From Asterella californica (Eukaryota > Streptophyta > Marchantiopsida > Marchantiales > Aytoniaceae): a DNA stretch of 64,000 bases. The DNA is taken from positions 15,314,001 to 15,378,000 of the forward strand of contig JAYKYS010000012.1 in the NCBI GenBank assembly GCA_036924285.1, in the 5' to 3' direction. Made by a program: the position numbers and the translations under genes. The notes under the pieces are model-generated. The model saw only the letters and a list, made by a program, of their open reading frames with translations. It did not search any database and was not told where the DNA came from. The stretch's first letter is position 1. Each line of letters begins with the position of its first letter. This document shows, in pieces, positions 35,868 to 47,480 of the stretch.

Positions 35868-37845
35868 CATCGACATTTTGAGGTTTTGTTACACTAAATC
35901 ACACAAAATTGCTTTGAGTCTAAAGCTCAGTCTTTATCAGGTCCTCACAGTCCAACTTCCACTCTCAGAAGACGAATCTAGTCTTCCAGAAGATAGCTAT
36001 TCTGTCTTCAAGAATTCTAACAGTGCTTCTTAAGTACATTGCGTCTTCCAAGCTATATCTAAGCAATCCTAACTAAGCAAGACATCGCATGGATTCCTAA
36101 GAAGACAATCCACCTTGCAAGTCATCCTACTTCTTAACTGAAAAAAGAGAAGATACGTGAGAAGCGAAGTCTATGAATGGTTCGGAAGAAGATTGAGGAC
36201 TCCTGCAGTGACAGTGGCCTCTAAGAAGACTCCCGAGACAGCTTCTGGTCAACTGACGTCTTCAGAAGACTTCCCGCAGCTAGGGTTCTTATCATTGATC
36301 TCACTTGTCTTCGGCTTCTTACACATAATCTAACCTCGCAACGGACACGGAACGTTCGCTCCTTACCTCGCATACACTCTCAAAAGAAGCTTGCTGCGTA
36401 ACGAGAAGACATGACCCTTGATCATTCTCTCCAGATTCTGCCAGCAAGGCTTCTCACAACTCTCTTCTAAAGTTTGGGAAGAAGACGAAACATGCTGCTA
36501 TGGGTCAGAAAGAAGAGATCCGTAAAAGACACTCACGTCTTCTCATGCATTCTGCCAGCTTTTCTAATCTTCTAGCTCTCTAGGAAGATGTGGATCGAGA
36601 AGTAAGGAAGCTTGGGAGCCACAAGCCCGATTCTCAATTTTTCTGCTTCTCGAAACAACAATAAACTCTCAAGTTCACTCTGGACTCACATCAAGCTTCT
36701 CACAACTCCAATTCTAGTCCAATCCAACTACTTGATGCAAATTGCAAACATTCGGCTTCTGGAAATGTCCACACATTCAGACACGTCTTCTGTCCACGGA
36801 TTTTGAGGTAGAAGAGCAGTAGGGTAGGGAAATTGATAGTGAGACCATCGAATTTTGACATGGGAAGAAGAGAAGCTCAATTTTGATTCAGAAAGAGATT
36901 GGGGAAGATGGCTGATGAAAATTGGACAACGCTTCCGTGTCTAATCTTCTCAAAGAAAATTCAAGGGTGGGGAAAGTTCGATAGGCTTCTCGCAAATGAT
37001 CGGAGAAGCGTGAGGGACATCAGAATAGAGGGCGAAAGCGATAGGGAATGGAGAAGACATGAAAAGAACCTCAGTACTGCTTCTAGTGTGCTACGCTTCT
37101 AATCGCTTCTTCAGTCTTCTACGCGCTTCAGGACTTTGATTTCATCTTCAATGTCTTGCCACAATCATGCTTCTGCCTCCAATCTCAAACTGCTGCAACA
37201 CTGCTTTCACAATCGAACTCGATCTACTGCACTTCGAAGCTTCACTCTCGGTTTTCTTCGTGACCCTCAATTTCTAATCTTCTAGTCATTTGGAGATTCC
37301 TAACTCTTCTACCTTGAGTGCACTTCCTGCTGGAAGACGTCCTCTCTTACTCACTCTTACTTCAATTTGCTTCTACGAGCTTCCAATGTCTTCTCCAATT
37401 CCTAAATTGAGGTCAATTCTCAAATCTAGAAGCAGCAAAGAGAGCTCTGATGCTAATGCGTGTCTAGCTTCCTTGTCTTCTCTTCGAGATTAGGTAATGG
37501 CTCGACTACCCTAGATCTACCTACTACAATGGTGACTGCACGGTATGTATACCTACCTCTTACCTAGTTGGTGCGCGGTTGGTACCTCCCGTGGTTGTAG
37601 TCACTATTTTCTTGAAAGCGTGGTATGTCTTCCAACTTCCTGTTTCTGGCTTCCAAAAGACATTGTCCAGAAGACGTCTTCTCGGAAGACGTCTGTCTTC
37701 CAACTTCGGAAGAAGTCGACTTCTTCTCATGAATTCACCTTAAGATCATCTTCCCGCGAAGCAAGGTGTAATCTTAAGTAAATAGACAAGTCATTAACTT
37801 AAAATTTTCAAAAAAATCTCCAATCTTGCAAATTGTGAGACAACA
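35868..37845 (-). repeat. GAAGAC family unit B
   Basis: Tandem, same-strand homologue of unit A, about 1.97 kb away. It includes the first 80 or so bases of the ORF region (35868-35945) and is then cut by the start of unit A right after GTCGATG. Its outer end (37845, TGTTGTCTCACAATTTG) interrupts a LINE frame. Confidence 0.7.
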
Positions 37846-38800
37846 GGAGCAACCAAGGCGATGACCAAGAGAGCTCTACAGTGAGTTAAGACAAGGAGAG
37901 GTCCACCCAAAAGGTCTCCCTGACGAGTACTTGCAGCATAGCTGATGACTGTAACCTCATCTATCGAAAGACCGTGTTGGTAATAAAGAGAGAAAGAAGA
38001 ACCATAGAACGATCGCACAAAGGAAACGAGATTATCAGAGATCCATCGCCATCCATGAACTCTCTAAAGATGAAAGCGCGAGAAATACTAAAGTATTTTT
38101 CACGTCCACTTGTATGACAACCCACTCGAGATGGATGTCCAAGAGAGCCAAAGGTGGCCCCAAAAAAGTATCTCGGAGCTGAAGAACAATAGTACGACTA
38201 ATAAGTCGTAAGAGAATCTTGTCGATGACTATCGGTCGAATCTCTCCACCATCCTTCATCATGGTCAAAAGTCTAGCTGCCCCCAATACTTGAGCTATAG
38301 AATGAGGAATATGTCCTTGAGCTATTGCTACCGTTACTTGAAAAAGCTCCGTGAAACACTAGAAGGGTCGTCCGTAAGTGCTCATAGATCATCCCAGACA
38401 GACCTCCAGAAGATAGACGTGGAGATGTATACAAGGTCTGGACAAACAAAGATCTATCGAGACATAATGACTCCTCTGCTGATAGCCTTGAGCCTCAAAT
38501 GGTGAGAGATCATCCGATGAGGAGTGAAAGAAACGCAACGAAGCGATCGTCTTCTCAGTAAGACATACCACTGACAAAAGATGCAATGCTCTAGCAGCTG
38601 TACTATACTCTCCAACCTGACCTAACATCCTACAACGTCGTATGTGGATAGCTCTTGTGCATTTTCTCACACGTGATTTTATCCCTTGCGACGTAAATAA
38701 CTGAATGCCCACCGGACATGGTGTGTCTCGGATCAGTCTTGATCTCATGAGAGAGAGAGTATCCATAGCTAGAAAAGAGACGATATCCAATCAAACGGTA
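37846..38800 (-). pseudogene. LINE-type reverse transcriptase remnant
   Basis: Minus-strand pieces: GEYSTAARALHLLS (about 38625-38560), KDGGEIRPIVIDKILLRLIS and WVVIQVDVKNTLV (38286-38090; the first catalytic block normally reads F/V-x-D), FYGSSFSLYYQHG and TRQGDLLGGPL (38018-37900). Only the fingers and palm part is present. The catalytic YxDD block would lie beyond 37846, where the GAAGAC unit was inserted. Several frameshifts. Non-functional. Confidence 0.7.
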
Positions 38801-38829
38801 TTTGTAATCATAATATCTCAAAAATACCC

Positions 38830-40369
38830 CCTAAAAAAACAACACGGATTTGTAGAGATAAAAATTCAGACTTGATTACCATGATATAGAAGTATATAAC
38901 TACGAGACTTAATGTATACGAAGTCTTGAAGTGCTTTTACTAATCAGATACGAGTATGTACAAAGTTCCATGAGTGGTAGCAGTGACTTGTTGGATGTGA
39001 CTTTCCGACTATAGTTTCATATCGAGCTGGAACGTTAAGAACTTGACTTGTTACTAGAGTATATACCTCTAACAGATAAAATTAAGATGAAATACTTGTA
39101 ATCAAGTTACTCGAATACGTTAAGAGTTCATTGCAGAACCTTATATAGAGGTTTTGTAGAAGTCCAAGACATTTATATTATCTCTTTGAATGACATTATC
39201 ATAATCTCTTTTATAATTTAATTTGGTCAATGCTCCCTTTAAAATTTGAACACGTGGCAATATCAGGAATATTATACAAGCAAAATATGCAAAAAAGTAC
39301 CCATGGGATACATCTAGCACAAATGTCTACAAATGCACAATCCATCTTAAGTTTTAAACAAAATAGAAGTAAAGCTTTAACATGCATAAACGGTTGTTAT
39401 TACCATACATACTGTTAAGAAGCTTTTAAATGATGCACAAAGGTGGATGAGGAGGGAGAGGAGAGGGGAGGGAAGAGAGTGTAGTTTGAGAAGGTGGAGT
39501 GTGTTGGGGTGGGTTATTGCAGATATTTTTTAGATATTTATCTTTGTTTTCTGTTTCGGCTTCTTTTGGTTCTAGAATTGATACATTCTGTGAAGAAATG
39601 AGTGAGTATTAAATACTTTTAGATTTTTGGGAGTTTTTAGAGTTACAGAGTCTTTTGTTTAAGATTTTTGAGAGATTTTTGAGGGACTTCTTGTTACATA
39701 TAGTGTCACACACTTCAATATCTTAAACCGAGTCCAGCGAGTAGCACTTAAAGGCTTCCGAACTATATAGTAGTATATTTTATTATTTTTGAAGACTTTC
39801 AAGCGTGATTATATTAATTATACGTCTAATATTAACTTTAGACTAATCTTGGCTTATCATTAAGTGCCAAGATTAGAATTTTCTTTTCCAAGAAATCTCT
39901 TAGCATGGTTTTTTTAGAAGTCAAGGGCTCATTTCAGTGTAAATAATAATATTAAATATCTGATTTAATTTCCAAGTACATAGAAACTTCTTTGTTAGTT
40001 TAAAATATCTTTTTGATTTTTCATGGTTTGTTTCTACTTTCAAAATAAACTAAATAATTATAATTTCCTCAAAAGTAATTCAAAACAATAAATATTTACA
40101 CTCTAGAATATATATATTCTCACCTACGTTGAATGAAATTAACTGGTAAACTCTTCGAAGTTAGTTAGAAGCGTTCATACCTGACATTGTCCAGAAAAGA
40201 TATTATACAACAGTAAAGTCTTAGTAGATTATTAGTGAAACTATTTTAAACATTTCAGTGAAACCACTTCATCCTTGTCGTTATCACCTTGGACCATAAA
40301 ACGTCTTTTACTAAAGCACCGAACCTCTGAATCCAATGTAGATTTAACCATTGAGTACCAGAACTTAAT
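38830..40369. other. No recognisable gene
   Basis: AT-rich. Short frames (for example 39230-39418 plus) show nothing recognisable. A GGGAGGGGAGAGG purine run lies at 39440-39480. Confidence 0.5.
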
Positions 40370-40958
40370 AAGCATCCCCAACTTCCTTGTACAGTGAATT
40401 TCGTTTTCTCTTATCAGAAAATATATAAGTGTTATAAAATTATATTGTAATAAAGCTATAATAAAAATTGAAATTATTTATAAATATTATATGTTAACCT
40501 CTCAAGGAATAGCAAATTGACCCAGACAGAACCCATAAGTGAAGAGCGGGCTGAGGCCTTCCTGGAGGTATAAGTCCGGGAGTGAAATTATCATTACGCG
40601 TCATTTACCAGAGGCATTAATATATGTTTCTAATCCTTCCCACCGGAAGAGTTAGAAACATATATTAAACACCCATGTACACTTGAGTGTACATGGGTGA
40701 ATAAACCGCCTCAGAGTGAATAAGATGGAATCAGTTTCAATAATCAATAAGTAGCAAATGAAAACAAAAGGGTTTCGTATACAGGGACGATCACTGATTG
40801 ATGGTCTTATTAACTTGCTGCTGATTGTCTTACAAGTAATCTTTGCTAATATTAGCAGTAAGTTACAAAGACAATCTTCCCACGTACACTTAGACAGTGT
40901 ACATGGGGTATAATTTAGAGCTAACCCTTTTGTTAGGAAGGGTTAGCTCTAAATTATA
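40370..40958. repeat. Chain of three perfect hairpins in dispersed AT-rich repeat
   Basis: Stems 40617-40632/40653-40668 (16 bp), 40670-40683/40686-40699 (14 bp, 2-base loop, followed by GGTGAATA) and 40909-40929/40938-40958 (21 bp, 8-base loop). The left part 40370-40560 matches the dispersed AT-rich family seen at 14800 and 50320. Confidence 0.75.
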
Positions 40959-40999
40959 GCCTCAATGATCTACTGGATTCGTGACAGGAATTGACTTAT

Positions 41000-42870
41000 A
41001 CTCGGATAGTTCCAGGTGTAGTCACAGTGTTTATGGGTTTATGACTTTTTCAGAATGCCATGTGTTTCTTTCTCCTGTGAGATGTTGGAATTAGATTTTT
41101 TAAATATAGTACTTTAAATTTAGATATTTGTCTTTTAGTATTTGACGTCTTCAACCAGGCGCGTTTATATATTCCTTCACTGAGTGTATATTTAAATTTT
41201 ACAGTGCAACCCTCCAAAGTGCATCCTAAAATCAAACGTCCTAGCTGGCGTGCAATCCCTTTTGAAACGGCAGATTTTTTTACCATTTTTGTCCTTTTCT
41301 TTTTTATTGTACAAGGCCGTGGGGAAGGATATTCTTCCCACGTATAACCAAATAATTTTATTCAATCAATCAGCGATCATAGCCCCTGTGGGACCTTCTC
41401 TACTTCTCGACAATTTTTCTCTTCAAGCTATACAATGGTGACTAAGTTTACAAGAAATTCTTGGAACTAGATTTCCCAACAAGCAGCCTTACTGTCAACT
41501 AGATTCTTGAGCATGAAGCCCTGCATTCATTTAAATGAACTAGCTAGCTGATCAGTTAGCTAAAGAGCTCATGGGGCTCATTTGGACTTACTGGTCTAAA
41601 TCGCCTGCCAATCATAAATTAAATTATATCTTAAAAATAATAGATACAAATTAATATAGAAGGTCATTTTTAAAATGTCTTTTTTCACTTTTTTATTTTA
41701 AAACTCTTTAAAAAATAAAGTTTAAGAGAATTTACTCTTGGAAACTGCAGTGGAATTGATTAACCAACTGCAACTCCTGGGAAGACATCAGAATGTCATT
41801 TGGACAATAAAAGAACTACTCTCACTTAAATGTTCAATGTAATTAACTGGGGAGGCACTCCGGCTAAAGGACAACCGTAGGTGAATCATTATAAATGATA
41901 TATCATCGTTATGAGCTTCGATAGGAAAAGTCTTTGGTGGCTCGAGTATAGCAATTATTTCGAATCATGCACAAATTTTAAGAATTATCGGAAAACTCTT
42001 TTTCTCTCCGCGCAGGATCCTAACGAGATTTTTTTGGATTTACGAAAGAAGGGCAGAAGGGCAGAAATGACTTTACCTCGAACGACAGCAGAACACACTC
42101 CCCCTGCACTAAGTCTTCCAGTATCTCAAAGTTTACGACACATTAAGGACGATGTCTAGAGATTATGGTCCCAGCACTGATATGATTAAACACCAAAAGA
42201 CGATTGAGCTCTTCAAAAGATTACGCCTCTAATTTCTTCTTCGTCTACCTCTAAAATTCGATACCCGTACATAACATTCTATATAATTCTACTCTAACAT
42301 AATACTCTCATCGTATTATCTTGTCATTGTTACTAGAACTGCGTACTCGACATGCAACTATTTGATGGTAGTTTTTCAGATTCAGTATTTCTCGGTTTTC
42401 CTTCTGCGAACTGCACGCAACTCTTTCGTTTTCGAACACTCTTCATGATCAGCTACGAGAACCTTGTGACAGAACATTTCTGACACAAGCGGACTTTCTG
42501 TTCATTTCCAAATACATAGACAGTACTCAAATACTTTCAATACGCGGATATAAGGCCTTAACGTACGTTGAGGCCTCTACCCACAAGTTGATAGTTGTCG
42601 AGTAGATGCAATACACAATCTGCAAGCCTTCTCCCTACTTGTGTCATCACTTCCCATCATTCCCCTCTCCTTATTCTTCTATTCCCTTTCAGAGTTTGCT
42701 AATTTCGTGGCTCTGCGTCTTAGCCGTCCTTGCTGCACATCTTTAACAGGAAGTGCGGTGAACGTCTGGAACTCGACAAGCACCAAGTGGGTAGGTAAAG
42801 TTATCGCAACAAGCTACGATAGCTCTGCCCTAATAATCTGAGAGTATAATCCGAACAGTATCATTCATAC
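41000..42870. other. No recognisable gene downstream of LKR copy 2
   Basis: This is where the saccharopine dehydrogenase half would follow on the minus strand. Frames such as 42641-42841 plus and 41050-41286 minus have no recognisable domain. Confidence 0.5.
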
Positions 42871-45800
42871 TTGCACGGTGGCTAGCGCTGCTGCCGTTGC
42901 CGCTTCCCTCAAAGCTTGAATGTACTTGTAATCTGGCCTGAGCTGTCCGTCGTGGGCAATACACGCGTGCTCGATGGGAGGTACCATCTTGTCTGGGGTT
43001 CGAGTGACGGCCATCTGACTGATGAATGGCAGTAACACGTTCCCAAAATGCTGGGTTGCCTATCGTTTCCATCACGACATCATATTACACGACAGTTTAA
43101 TTAAGCGCAAGAAACTTCACTTTAAAATCGGATGACTGTCCTGTAGGATAGGAATTAGGAATAGCACTTTACGTAGTGCTGATAGACTGTACATTAGCGT
43201 TATCTCTGTATAAACTGAACGGAAAGATGTTGAATCAACAACTATGTTTGAACACACTGCACATATAATTAGGTAACCCTGAAAACTTGAACCCAGTAGA
43301 TAGTGAGCAGCAAGAGGGGTGCGGATGTGCCCTAACTTTGACATCTAGTTAGCGAATACTTTTGTTTAGCACAGGCTGCATAGTTATAGCCGGAGCTGGT
43401 ACTCTCTCGTACGGATTCGAAGTGCATATTAAACTGAATTCAGACATGGAAAGTTACCTCCTTTGCTAGCTCTGTTGGGAGACAATCAACTGCCAAGACA
43501 ATTATGCCTTGTCCGTCCATTATGTCTCCTTCGCCCTTACCATCGTGGTGCTGATCAGCTGCTGGATCGTATCTGCTCGGAGCAGCATATAACGCAAGTG
43601 TTAAAGATCACGTCAAGGCCTGTTACTCTGAATATGAACGCAGGTGCGGAAAACAGCCAGTACCAAGAGCAGCACCCTGGAACCATTCAATCGGCTAACA
43701 GCAGATCGTACTTGATCGATCTCCTGTCAGAAAGGAACAATCCGATTTACCTGAAAAATGGCTGCTCAATGGGAGTCGCTTTATTAAGGCACTCAACGGA
43801 ACCTTCAATATCACAGGTTATGTCCGCAACACCGAGGAACCTGGCCTCCTTCCGCTGGTCAAAATGAGTCGTATTCAACGCTGTCAGCTGCGCGTTGTCG
43901 AGCAGCTTTGGGTATTTTTCCTCCCAGTACATGCAGTTCACTATCATGGATAACGAGGGAGTTGATCACGATGTCACCTATTTCTTTCAGTCTGGAATCA
44001 TTGATCAGGCTGAGCTTTATTTCTTATAAGAGAACTACCAAAATGGCACAAGCACTTCGGTTGACTTCAGCAAGCAAAGACTTCTCGAGCATGTTCTAGA
44101 CCTTTACATGCATATGCTGATGAACTGAAATTAAAAATCCACTCAATCCAGACTCATCAACAACGCTTGCTTTAATTTAGTAGAAACGGCAAGATCAGTC
44201 TGCACTAGATGACTTATCAAGAAATATGCTTTTAGATCTAGCAACCGCGAAAAAAAAGCAGACAACGCACTCGTGAAACCAACCTAATACAGACGTGAAC
44301 GGCGCAATCGTTTCGTGGAAAATGGGACGATATAGGTCAGGATACTTGTAGTACTCCTCCTGCAAAATATCAGATAGATTCTTAACATTTTGCTCCCAAA
44401 TGAAACACGGATGGCAAGACTAGAGAACACATGCAGAATCGACAGTTCTAATTGTCACCAAAGTGGGTTACCTTCTTAGGGCGACATGAACACAGCTATT
44501 CCTTCGAGTTCTTCTCTCTAAGAGGTTTCACATTTCCGTGTTTAAGTGACAGTTCCCATTCACGTGCAGCTTGACCAAACTAGCAATATTACACTAGTAC
44601 GCGCTGAATATGTTTTTATACAGCGGCGAAATTCACCTTATCAAACTTCTTATTCTTTGAGGGATCCTTAGACTTTCGAACCACCATATCATGCGCTTCA
44701 ACAACACACCCGAAAACCTTCCGGTTATCATCCGGTCTCCTCTCAGCAAACAGTCCTTGGAGCTCAGACGGCTGTACAAACTCGTGAGGCAATAATTTAA
44801 ATATTTCCTGTGCACCAATTGAGACTACAGACAATGCGAGAAAATGATGAGTTCAGTAGAAAGAGATATATATAGATATACAGCCAAGCACCTACGCTGA
44901 TGTCTTTCTGGGTCACGCAGTTGTACTTTCAGTGACGACTTGGATCCGGATATCAAAAGTTATCAGGACTGAAAGCAGCTCTGACGCTTGGCCTATCCGT
45001 GTTCCGACCCCCGATCGCGAAATCTCATGACAGTAATTATAAGTAGCCAAAGATATAAACGCCATAAGACAGCACGCGTACCATCAGACACGACCGGTCG
45101 GACCTTACTACCTTTTAAGTTGTATATATAAGTAAATTGAAGTATACAACGCAATTTGGACTTCTGTATAATTGAAAGGATTGATGAAAGCTCAGCATTA
45201 CCTTTTCCGGTACCAGTGAACACGAAGACAAGGGGACAGATTGCCGATGGCAAACCATTATTTGCGATCTCATCACCAGCGTACTTCACCGCAGCTTTTG
45301 CACTGGTTAAAGATGAAGACATGTATGAAGAGCCCAACGATAGGAAAGGAGTGGAGAAACCGAGATTCAGGTACCCTGCGAGGAACAACACGTACGGGGG
45401 ACTTAAACAGCCACTGTAGATAGATGTCCACATAATTCCTCAAGATTGATGCATAAAAGCAACAGGAAAATATAAACATGCACGATCATAGTTAGAAGAC
45501 AGAAAATGGCTGCCAGACTACATTCTTGAAGAATTTCGTACTTTCGCCCAGTCCACGTAAAAAGTCTATCGTTCCCGCCATGCCTGCATATTCTCCAAAT
45601 GCGACGAGTCGTCTCCCGTCTTCCACGATCCGCTCGTAGTCGTACAGCGTGACACCCTTTCGTAATATCTGTACATTTCAGATGTTTCGCCTGCTTCAGG
45701 TTTTTGGCCCCCTTATCATATTTACTGCCTTCTCCTTATTAGACTGGTCTCTTCTAAGCTCACAACATAAACTGTACACACGTAGGCTCACCTCACATAT

Positions 45801-46458
45801 CTCGACAAATATCACTATAGGAGGTCTTTCAGTCCTTTGATCTTTCTTAGACCTTTATGTACCACTGTTCAATAAGACCATGCTAGGAATTCCTAGTTTC
45901 ACAAAGAGGCGGTCGTTACCTCGTCAAGTAAAGCCATGTTCTCCGGTTGTGCTTTATGCGTATGTGAGAAAAAAACGTACGCTTTATTCGGCAGCAACGT
46001 ATCCGCCTGCAATAGGACATTGCATGAGAGAATACTGTTTTATTTGTGAAGAACCAACGCACAAACAAACCTGAACTTTAAGACAACCCAATTGCAGATT
46101 CATACAAGAAAATACTGAGAAAGCAACCACCTTATCTCAGGAGAGTACTGTACTATGAGAGGCCACAGAATCTACACACCTGCGGACGCTTTACCCCTAT
46201 AATGAGTCCACAGGCGGACAAATCTTCTGAAATTTCGCAACCAGCATCGCTGTACAGCTGGTCTGAGTGAACACGTTTAGTACACGGTTGAATGAGGATA
46301 CGGCGAGCTCCATCTCCAGCTCGTCCAAGGCGTAAAAGCTCTGCACAATGTGCAGGTGTCAGAGGAGCCCGTCTTTCCCACTTGCTGTGCGTCTCCTTCC
46401 TTATTCCCATCACTCCATTTCCGATTTTTCCTTTATCAGACGCCATACTTCCCTGCAC
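42871..46458 (-). CDS. Lysine-ketoglutarate reductase (LKR), copy 2, nine exons
   Basis: Second copy of the lysine-ketoglutarate reductase gene, in the same orientation as copy 1. Nine exons fit GT-AG borders and phases: 46458-46180, 46006-45920, 45668-45542, 45375-45202, 44824-44637, 44359-44284, 43940-43751, 43572-43458, 43059-42871. Exon sizes match copy 1 within one codon for exons 2, 3, 4 and 6. The last two exons encode GIIVLAVDCLPTELAKE and HFGNVLLPFISQM, then DYKYIQALREA, which is the end of the LKR domain. Nothing resembling the saccharopine dehydrogenase half was seen in the following roughly 4 kb. The gene is therefore LKR-only, or was cut off by later insertion. A possible donor follows codon 63 of exon 9 (GTATGA); reading on instead gives a stop codon within two codons. 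All nine exons are open, so function is plausible. Confidence 0.85.
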
Positions 46459-47480
46459 AAAGAAAGCTGCCTACATCAGGGTGAGACAGCAAGCGGTGCA
46501 GATCTAAACTTTCTCTTGGAGAGCTTGTGACTACAAAATACCAGGGCCTGCATTCGACTTCGTATTGACTGTTGTAGGCCTGATCGATAAAATATTGAAA
46601 ATTGGACTGTATACGTAGAAAGTCACTGCGAAGACGACAGACGAAAAGGAAGAAAAACTGCGCGGCCCGACAACTTGACTTTACTCAGCCTGTGCATAAC
46701 GTGTCAAAGATCTTCCTGGAAATCAACCTCTTTAAGTTAGTGACAGCTCTACTGGTAATCTGAATCCTTGCATCATGTTTCGCATAGTTAGACCACCAAC
46801 GAGGAGGTTCTTAAACGGATCGAAATACTGTATCAGACTTCCAGATCTGTGACTAGATGGCGGATTCTCCAGTCAACCTCAATCTCATGTACTGTAGTAT
46901 ATGACTGCTGTCCCGGACTACCCAATTTCCACCTACCTCAGAAAATTGTAAGCGCTTTCCACAGCGAGGTCACGGGCCAGATACGACGATGGACGGCTAG
47001 GAATCCGTACCGATAGTCCACAATTGTTAATTGAACACGATCGAGAGGAGAATCGAGACGTCGAAGGCTGATGGAAAACCACAACCACAGCTGGAGCATA
47101 TATAGCAGCGGGCGTTGATGCGACAAAGAGCAGCTTGATGATGATGTTCTCTAGCTATACACCTCCCTCAGTTCCCCACTTCCTCGGCCGCTGGAAACGC
47201 TCTAGCAGTTCTACGTTTAGAACCAACCTGGGTCAGTTTCATTACCGAAACTGAGACTCAGTACGATATCGAGGTTACCCAGATCCAGAGTAATGCAAAG
47301 TATGCGCGCGATGAACATAGGGTCAATCGCGTTGATGTGTAAACACGTCAACTTGTACCATCCGTGGGGAGTGGAGTAAGGTGGTCATTTCATCGAGTCA
47401 ACTAGGGGCCAAAACGGAGCTGTAACAATCCTTCTAGCATAATGTTGGCTACAATGTGGCCCAGGTCTCACTGCCACTTC
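43640..47480. repeat. Segmental duplication, copy 2
   Basis: Counterpart of copy 1. It lacks the 1.3-kb block at 3712-5025, MULE-1 and the small element at 12581-12961. The stretch 47345-47395 matches 12510-12575 on the far side of MULE-1, and 47425-47475 matches 13025-13080 beyond the small element. The join between left and right flanks near 47300-47345 is where MULE-1 would be if present, so this copy reads as the unoccupied state. Confidence 0.75.
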
